A DNA stretch of 64,000 nucleotides from Dactylellina haptotyla (lineage: Eukaryota > Ascomycota > Orbiliomycetes > Orbiliales > Orbiliaceae): positions 3,348,001-3,412,000 of the forward strand of contig CM062381.1 in the NCBI GenBank assembly GCA_031310005.1, given 5' to 3'. The translations under genes and the position numbers were made by a program. This document shows, in pieces, positions 58,417-64,000 of the stretch. The notes under the pieces are model-generated. The model ran no database searches. It was not told the origin of the DNA and worked only from the letters and a program-made list of their open reading frames with translations. Numbering within the stretch: position 1 is the first letter of the stretch; each line of letters begins with the position of its first letter.

Positions 58417-59626
58417 GACAGCGGAAGAGGCGCAGGTTTTAGCACGGAGCCTGCAACAATGTGCCTCGGAATTTATTGCCTACCCGGAATCCCAGCTGTC
58501 AAGCCTTCGCTAGGAGCGCCATCTGCACTAAATATCGTCCAGACCCGTTTTTCTGACCAACGTTTTTCTTGCTCAACTGGGAAACCGGGACCAGCATCCC
58601 AGGAATGATCAACCTTGCGAGCCTTGGGAGATAGCGGGGTTCTTGACGAATTGACATACGATTTTCAGGGTCAGATGTAAGGTGCGTTCTACCAGCCAAT
58701 CAGTATTAGGAAGTCGACATTCCAGAAGCCAGCCTTGGCAGCCCAGCACCAGCCAAGGAACGTGTGTTGCCATCGCCCAACAACGCGAGCCAGCACGAGG
58801 CCTCCTGCCCAATTAAAGCGCCGACCCCATCAGATCCTCTGTCGTCTACCGCGCTAAATAATATGGGTAGGTCGCTGCTGTTAGGATGTTCCTAGCCGGG
58901 CAGGAATCCTGATACACTATCAGTGCATCTATTGCCCCTCCGGGAAATACGGTGGGCTCCAACAACAAGGCCAGTCTCGCTGCTCGCGATGCTACTGTGA
59001 CGTTTGGATACCTTCCGAATTCTCCAGGGATAAGTCGAAACATCAATATATGTGAAATCAACAAGCGTGGACGCCTATCGAGTCACTGGCATCCCGCCGC
59101 CTTTGCCTTTTTACTCTGGAGGAAATAACATGAAGGAGGCTTGTTAGCAACAAATCACGAGGCGGGATTGCACCTGTCGAACTAGTATGTTCAGACTGCA
59201 CATCGGGCTCTGCCGCACGACGTCCCTGTCAGCACTGGCGCACCCGGGTTACTGATTGGTACAAGCCTCCAACATTATCTATACCCCTTCCCGATAACCT
59301 GAGTTATTGCTTAGGTAAAAGCTCGGATGGTCCAGATATCGAGATGTGGTTGCCTTAGCCATCTGGCAGTAATAAGTAATATTCTCCGATGGCGAAACAC
59401 AAACAATTCTATCCGATATACCCCAGATCCTGGCGATGTGGGCCGTTATGTCCTCTGGAGCTCGGTTGATTGGAAGGTGTCTCGCTCAGATCATATCGGG
59501 ATCCGACAGCTGCAATACGAACTCATCCACACTTCAGAGGCTAGGCAAAGTGGGGTGTATGTCGCATCATGCCTCGGCGGACAATGTATGCTGGAATGTA
59601 TAGCATTCCGAGCAGAAGTCGAAGTC

Positions 59627-59633
59627 TATAAAG
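59627..59633 (+). promoter_or_regulatory. TATA box of the M43 protease
   Basis: TATAAAG about 200 bases upstream of the start codon, followed by a CT/CAATC-rich stretch (59670-59740) where transcription could start. This arrangement is common for strongly induced secreted-enzyme genes of ascomycetes; function is inferred. Confidence 0.5.
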
Positions 59634-59827
59634 ATCGAGCCCATTGTCGTCCTCAATCTGAACTTTTAATATCATCATCGCAATCATCTTCTCAAGGTTC
59701 AATCCTCTCATCAATACCTCTCTCCAGCACAGATTTGCTGCTCACTAAAGCAATCGGATAATATACATTTCAACTTCATTATAGCAACCAACTCAATTCG
59801 ATCCGATTTCAGCATCAATATTTCAAT

Positions 59828-60789
59828 ATGCGCGCCTCTCTCATCTTGATGCCATTGTTGGCTGTTGCAGCTGCTGCCCAGCGAAAGTGCGGTAGCACTC
59901 ACGTCCCCGGCGCCCTCAAGGAGCAAGCCAGAGCCTTCCGTGCTGCCAACGCCCGTTCTTCTTTCCCAGCTGCCCATGCTGCCAACCGAACCCTCCTCGT
60001 TGAGACTTACTTCCATGTCATCGGTGCCGATGAGACCGAAGAGAACGGATGGGTCCCAGAAGACAAGCTCACCAAGCAGCTTGAAGTCATGAACGAGCAC
60101 TATGCATCCACCGGTATCAAGTTCGACCTCAAGGAGACCACCAGGACTGTCAACAAGGAATGGGCTGGCTTCAGCGTTGAGGGTAATGATACCTCCATCG
60201 AATTGGACATGAAGAAGAAGCTCCGCAAGGGTGGATACGATGCTTTGAACGTCTACTTCCGTCCTCTTGGTGATGGTCTTTTGGGAATTTGCGTTTTCCC
60301 AGATGACGTTGAGAAGGACAGCGATGACTTCTGGCTCGACGGATGCCAGGTCCTCCACTCCAGCGTTCCCGGCGGCAGCACTAAGAACTACGACTTGGGC
60401 GCTGTAAGTTTAACCCCTAGAATCATTTAATCTCCAAAGCTGTTTTCTAACACAGTATATTGTAGACTGCTACTCACGAAGTTGGTCACTGGTTCGGTCT
60501 CTTCCACACTTTCCAGGACGGCTGCGACGGTGGCGACCAGGTCGATGACACTCCAGCTGAAGCCGACCCAACCCAGGGCTGCCCCAAGGGAAAGGACACC
60601 TGCACTGGTGCCAAGTACCCAGGTGTCGACCCAATCCAGAACTTCATGGACTACTCTTATGATGCCTGCATGAACCAGTTCACCCCAGGACAGGCCACCA
60701 GAATCTACCAATTCTGGGACAAGTACCGTGGCAAGGCCAGCAACTCCACTGCCCACTTCCGCGGAGTCGGTGAGGCTGCTTTCTTCTAA
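59828..60789 (+). CDS. secreted zinc metalloprotease, M43 (pappalysin-like) family
   Basis: Two exons, 59828..60403 and 60466..60789, give 299 aa; the 62-nt intron lies just before the active site ([12 protein letters not shown]). A signal peptide, [18 protein letters not shown], predicts secretion. The zinc site [11 protein letters not shown] (H196, E197, H200, H206) is the HExxHxxGxxH of metzincins, and the Met-turn is NFMDYSYD (M253). Between them stands [18 protein letters not shown], typical of fungal M43B enzymes, as is [15 protein letters not shown] before the intron. A glycosylation site is seen at NRT. In fungi this family acts outside the cell on host or environmental protein; the substrate is not known here. 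Length and layout match the usual ~280-300 aa. Confidence 0.93.
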
Positions 60790-61777
60790 ACTCCTCACAT
60801 CTCTAAAATGAGTTGTGGACCTAGTTGGATTTTGAAGTATACCCTTTTTGATCATCATCATCATCGATACCCGAGAGAGAGAGAGAATGGAGGATTGATA
60901 CCAGAGGAGGTTACACTTGTGAATATATTGATACCCATTTTTCTTTTACCGTTGCACATACCCATTTCCTTATAATTTTCTATATTTATATCGTTTCTTT
61001 TATTTATTTCTGCATCATTCAAGCATGTCTATTGCATTATACCAAGCATTTACAGGAAGGCTCAAAAAACTCTTTTCGAAGTTTTAAAGTCTAAAATTTT
61101 TGCATCTTATTTCAGTTTGTCCTTTCAGATACCAGATACCCAATATTTCGAGGGGAGGGGCATACGGTTGTCTTGTTGTATATTTAGATACCAAAGAGTT
61201 GCAGATATAGGCATACAATTGACGGTGCTCGAAGTACCATCCATTATACCACAAAACCTATTTCCTAGTTTGATTTTTAAAAATTCAATTATGAGCAAAG
61301 ATTAAAGGACTTGAATTTTCATTATTAATGTGAAAGAATCCTAGAAAGTTCTGTAATTATAAAGTTCCCACGTGTACGTGCACGTGCTGTGGCACTCACA
61401 GGCACCAAATTCAATCTGCTTCTAGAACTACAACAAAGGTAACACAAGCGAGAACCACAAAAAGCTCTAATAAACTATTTCTTTGTTTTAAAATGTCTCA
61501 TACTCGCGCAATGATTATCAGCTAGATGTACGTACGATCGTTCCTAATCGCGTAAATAAACTTTCGCCCAGCCCTTTGATAGATATTTTGGACCAAGACA
61601 CCAAGATACCAAGATTCATATATTCTGCTCTTCCCCCGCTTCTCGTGCTCCCTTCTGACGTGTAAACGGTTTTGTGGAACATCGGAATCTACCCGCATAG
61701 TACGAATCTCTAGCCAGCAAAATTTCTACTGATATATATAGACTAGAGTGGACTGCTAGAATTAGACTGTAACTATC
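60790..61777. other. intergenic, AT-rich
   Basis: About 1 kb of protease 3' flank and orphan-gene promoter. The first part has GA repeats (60873-60886) and ATC repeats (60850-60866). It contains a CACGTG cluster. No gene is seen. Confidence 0.5.
61369..61386. promoter_or_regulatory. clustered CACGTG/TACGTG motifs
   Basis: CACGTG, TACGTG and CACGTG occur back to back, forming a near palindrome about 390 bases upstream of the orphan gene. CACGTG is the core of bHLH factor sites. A regulatory role is inference. Confidence 0.4.
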
Positions 61778-62446
61778 ATGGTCAAAAACAGTCCATCACA
61801 GCCAAATCCCTCGAGACCAGCTCAAGAGCAGACATTTCGACAACTCAAATATATACTAGACAAGGTGGAAGTTCTGGCGGAAGGATTGAAAATACAAATG
61901 ATGGCTTCTAATGTTCATAGAAAAGAGCAGAATGCTAGTGGAAATGCAAGCGGCGTCGAGGCAACTGCCGAAATCACTGCCGTTGAGAACGACGACGGCA
62001 TTCGTCGGAGGCCCGGAGTTTTAAAACCAACATTCGTTATCCCGCCTGAAGAAATTATCCTCACACCTTCGGATGAAGAGAACGACGACGATTGGTGGGA
62101 GATCGAAAGCGAGCTCGATTGCTACACCACTGATTTCATCAACAAGCTGGAGCAAGAAAAAGCCGGGTTCATTGCCGAAGGAAGGGAGAGGCATCGCGCT
62201 GCAAAGTTGGAATCGGCCGAGAAGGCAAAACAACAAAGACGGGAAGAGATTAATATTTTCAGGGAATTCATGGAGGAAGCCAAGAGCACGTTCGATGATT
62301 TCATGGAGGTCTTCAAAAACTTCATCAGAAGCATGTCAAATGCCATCGAGTCTGTCATCTCATGGATTAAGGAGAAACTTCTTGAGATTTTCGAAGATCA
62401 AGGCAAGGTTACACCGAGACGCTACAATTCATACCAGCGCATCTAG
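61778..62446 (+). CDS. orphan helical protein
   Basis: An intronless frame of 222 aa, start MVKNSPSQPNPSRPAQEQTF. The N-terminal third is polar with a short helix (QLKYILDKVEVLAEGLKIQM). A very acidic segment follows (SDEENDDDWWEIESELD). From ~125 it is long charged helix (FINKLEQEKAGFIAEGRER, LESAEKAKQQRREEINIFRE) ending with an amphipathic segment (FRSM-like NAIESVISWIKEKLLEIFED). No signal peptide, membrane span or known motif is visible. The ATG at 61778 is the first in frame. Orphans of this kind are common in fungal accessory regions; I give no function. It is convergent with the amidase, 308 bases apart. Confidence 0.65.
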   Translation: MVKNSPSQPNPSRPAQEQTFRQLKYILDKVEVLAEGLKIQMMASNVHRKEQNASGNASGVEATAEITAVENDDGIRRRPGVLKPTFVIPPEEIILTPSDEENDDDWWEIESELDCYTTDFINKLEQEKAGFIAEGRERHRAAKLESAEKAKQQRREEINIFREFMEEAKSTFDDFMEVFKNFIRSMSNAIESVISWIKEKLLEIFEDQGKVTPRRYNSYQRI

Positions 62447-62754
62447 AATTCAGGACCCCTAGATAATGGCTACTATTATTCCTATTATCATTAAAAAAAA
62501 ATACCTATGCTATGCCCATTATCTATCGCCCATATTGGCTATCCTGTATCTGGTTCTATTAGACCAGTTATTCCCTCAAGATTTCTTTTTGATTTGTCTG
62601 TTTATGTTAAACACATCCCATCTTATAAACTAGAAAATAAAGGCCCGCTATTCTATAAGAGATTGCCTAAAATCGAATTCAAACTAACTTCGGAGTCCAT
62701 ACTCCCGTGCCCGACAATACGCTTATCCTTCCACAAACCCCGTCCGAAGGCATT
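62447..62754. other. convergent gap, nothing recognised
   Basis: 308 bases between the orphan ORF stop and the amidase stop; AT-rich, including an A9 run. Confidence 0.4.
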
Positions 62755-64000
62755 CTATCCCTGCTGGTCGGGCGGTTGAAGGTGGTATTGAAGCCAATTG
62801 ATATCGCCTTCCTTGGGGTCCATGACACACGAGAAATGGGTGCACTCGTTCGTGATGGGCCAGCTCTGGCACCATCCAGCGACAGTGCGAACCCCGATTC
62901 CCCCCTCCACCTTCTTTCGGGTGGATTTCCTGAGCCGTCTTGGGTTCTGAGCGGCGGAGTAGAGTTTTGCGATACAGCTTTGGCGGTGCTGGCTATCCAC
63001 TAGCAAGTCGACTGCAATGCCAGCCGACTGTGGATTCGCGTGCTCCCGCGTGAAAGCGTCATACTCTTCTTTTTTCCAAGACTCCATGCGGGCGTCATGA
63101 TTCGTTCCTGATAGGAACTCTTCGGAGATGCGGACGTTGGCGTGATGGACATCCTTTTCTATGAATGCCGCAAACGCACCGTCGCAGAGAGTGACGTACG
63201 ATGGAGCGCAAGGCGTCTTTGGGAATTTTTCTAGGATTTGGGCCAGGGCGAGAGGCTCCGCGCCCTTCTTTGGAATCAAAAAGCCTCTCAGTTGAGAAGC
63301 AACGGAAGGCCTCAGCCCTAATAGAACCAGCAATTTGTGGTATACAACGGTACAAATTGTGGTATTCTCGTCCGCCGCAGGTCGAAAATTCAGAGATATA
63401 CTCAGGCTCTTTCTACATGGTTGGAAAAAAATGTTAGCTTGCGAATTCCTACACGAGCTTTTGCAACGAAATAACGTACCTAACTCCAGTCAGGACACCC
63501 ACGAAGCCAGCGTAGGTGATAGCCCTGGCAATGGTCTTCCCACCTCGTTGGTAGTCCACTTCAATTAGAAGGGACCGAAGACCATCCATTCCCCAGTCGA
63601 GAGTTCTGAAATGTACCATCTTGTCGCGATCCTCATCAAGCCCATCGACTTTATTCGGATCTGGAACAAGCCTCACAGCACCTGACGTACATCCCATGAA
63701 GGTGTCGAGGAAGGTGTTGAACGCAATCATGAGATAGAGAGGTACACCAGTAACCTCCACCAGGCCTTTGATTTCCTCCTGCTCTTCAGAGGTGTGAACC
63801 CGGCGGAGGATGACCCGAGCAATGAAAGAAACGACATTTTTATAAGGGACTGGAGACAGAACTTCGTCAAAAAGTGGTGTCAGAGTAAGTATTTTTTCTT
63901 TGTAGTCTTTTCCAATCTGCTGGTATCGCTGTCGCGGGGGCAGATCGAGGTTGACGACATATTGCGGAGGAGAACCCTCATCCTGTCTGGGTGCTTGAAC
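62755..64000 (-). CDS. acid ceramidase / NAAA-like amidase, 5' end off the window
   Basis: Two exons are visible, (64000)..63480 and 63412..62755, with the 67-nt intron restoring GVLTGVR-KSLSISLNFRP. The nucleophile site is YLMIAFNTFLDTFMGCTSG: in this Ntn-hydrolase family (acid ceramidase ASAH1, N-acylethanolamine acid amidase NAAA) autocleavage frees the Cys of GCTSG. Next comes VHFRTLDWGMDGLRSLLIEV, another family signature, then ARAITYAGFVGVLTG. The C-terminal part (SYVTLCDGAFAAFIEKD, ISEEFLSGTNHD) follows the beta-chain plan. The upstream part, DLPPRQRYQQIGKDYKEKIL, is the start of the propeptide-like alpha chain; the true start lies beyond 64000. It hydrolyses an amide-linked fatty acid in the family; the substrate here is not known. 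No secretion signal is visible in the part present. Confidence 0.85.

Larger units (their letters stand above)
57377..59827. other. 2.5-kb intergenic, divergent ORC3 / protease
   Basis: Holds the ORC3 promoter and the protease upstream region. Small frames (57832..58083, 59327..59761) have no motif. There is a short CCAG tandem at 58401..58416. A GGTTCGAAACC string near 58134 resembles a tRNA T-arm but lacks the rest. Confidence 0.45.

Noticed and set aside
59711-60358. 215-codon frame antisense to the protease
   Set aside because: Lies entirely opposite the protease exon, which has a signal peptide and active-site motif; a shadow.

Overview
The window is nuclear DNA of a filamentous ascomycete (Pezizomycotina). 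Coding genes are split by short GT-AG introns (mostly 52-100 nt), many with CTAAC/CTGAC-like branch sites. Gene content fits that group: a bZIP of the KRRGPKPDSKPA/NRQAQRTHRERK type, a LIM-RhoGAP of the Lrg1 type, a tandem-UBC E2, a secreted M43 protease and an acid-ceramidase-like amidase. Long intergenic stretches, a secreted protease and orphan ORFs would suit Orbiliomycetes, but that placement is only a guess.

Left third (1-22.6 kb): a TAF3-like histone-fold protein (+), a bZIP factor with tiny exons and long introns (+), a Sel1-repeat protein (+), an alpha/beta-hydrolase-like gene with unresolved ends (+), ALG6 (-), the MPS1 kinase (-) and a second bZIP with a hydrophobic segment after its zipper (-).

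Middle (22.6-38.5 kb) is gene-poor. An 8.4-kb stretch without a recognisable gene lies upstream of the second bZIP. It is followed by a five-finger CCCH protein of the ZC3H3 type (-) and an F-box protein (-).

Right part (38.5-64 kb) holds housekeeping genes: TFIIF beta (TFG2,+), mitochondrial ribosomal protein bL21m (-) divergent from the 60S assembly factor NSA2 (+), a UBE2Z-like E2 (-) divergent from an LRG1-like RhoGAP (+), an orphan ORF (+) and ORC3 (-). It ends with a more accessory-looking stretch: a secreted M43 metalloprotease (+), an orphan helical protein (+) and the 3' part of an acid ceramidase/NAAA-like amidase (-) that runs off the window.

There is no operon logic. The shared themes are RNA polymerase II transcription (TAF3-like, TFIIF beta), RNA/ribosome biogenesis (NSA2, bL21m, CCCH protein) and cell cycle (MPS1, ORC3). 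Exon junctions were worked out by hand from reading frame and splice consensus, and phases were checked to sum to whole codons. I saw no rRNA, tRNA, CRISPR array or recognisable transposon or virus-like element.
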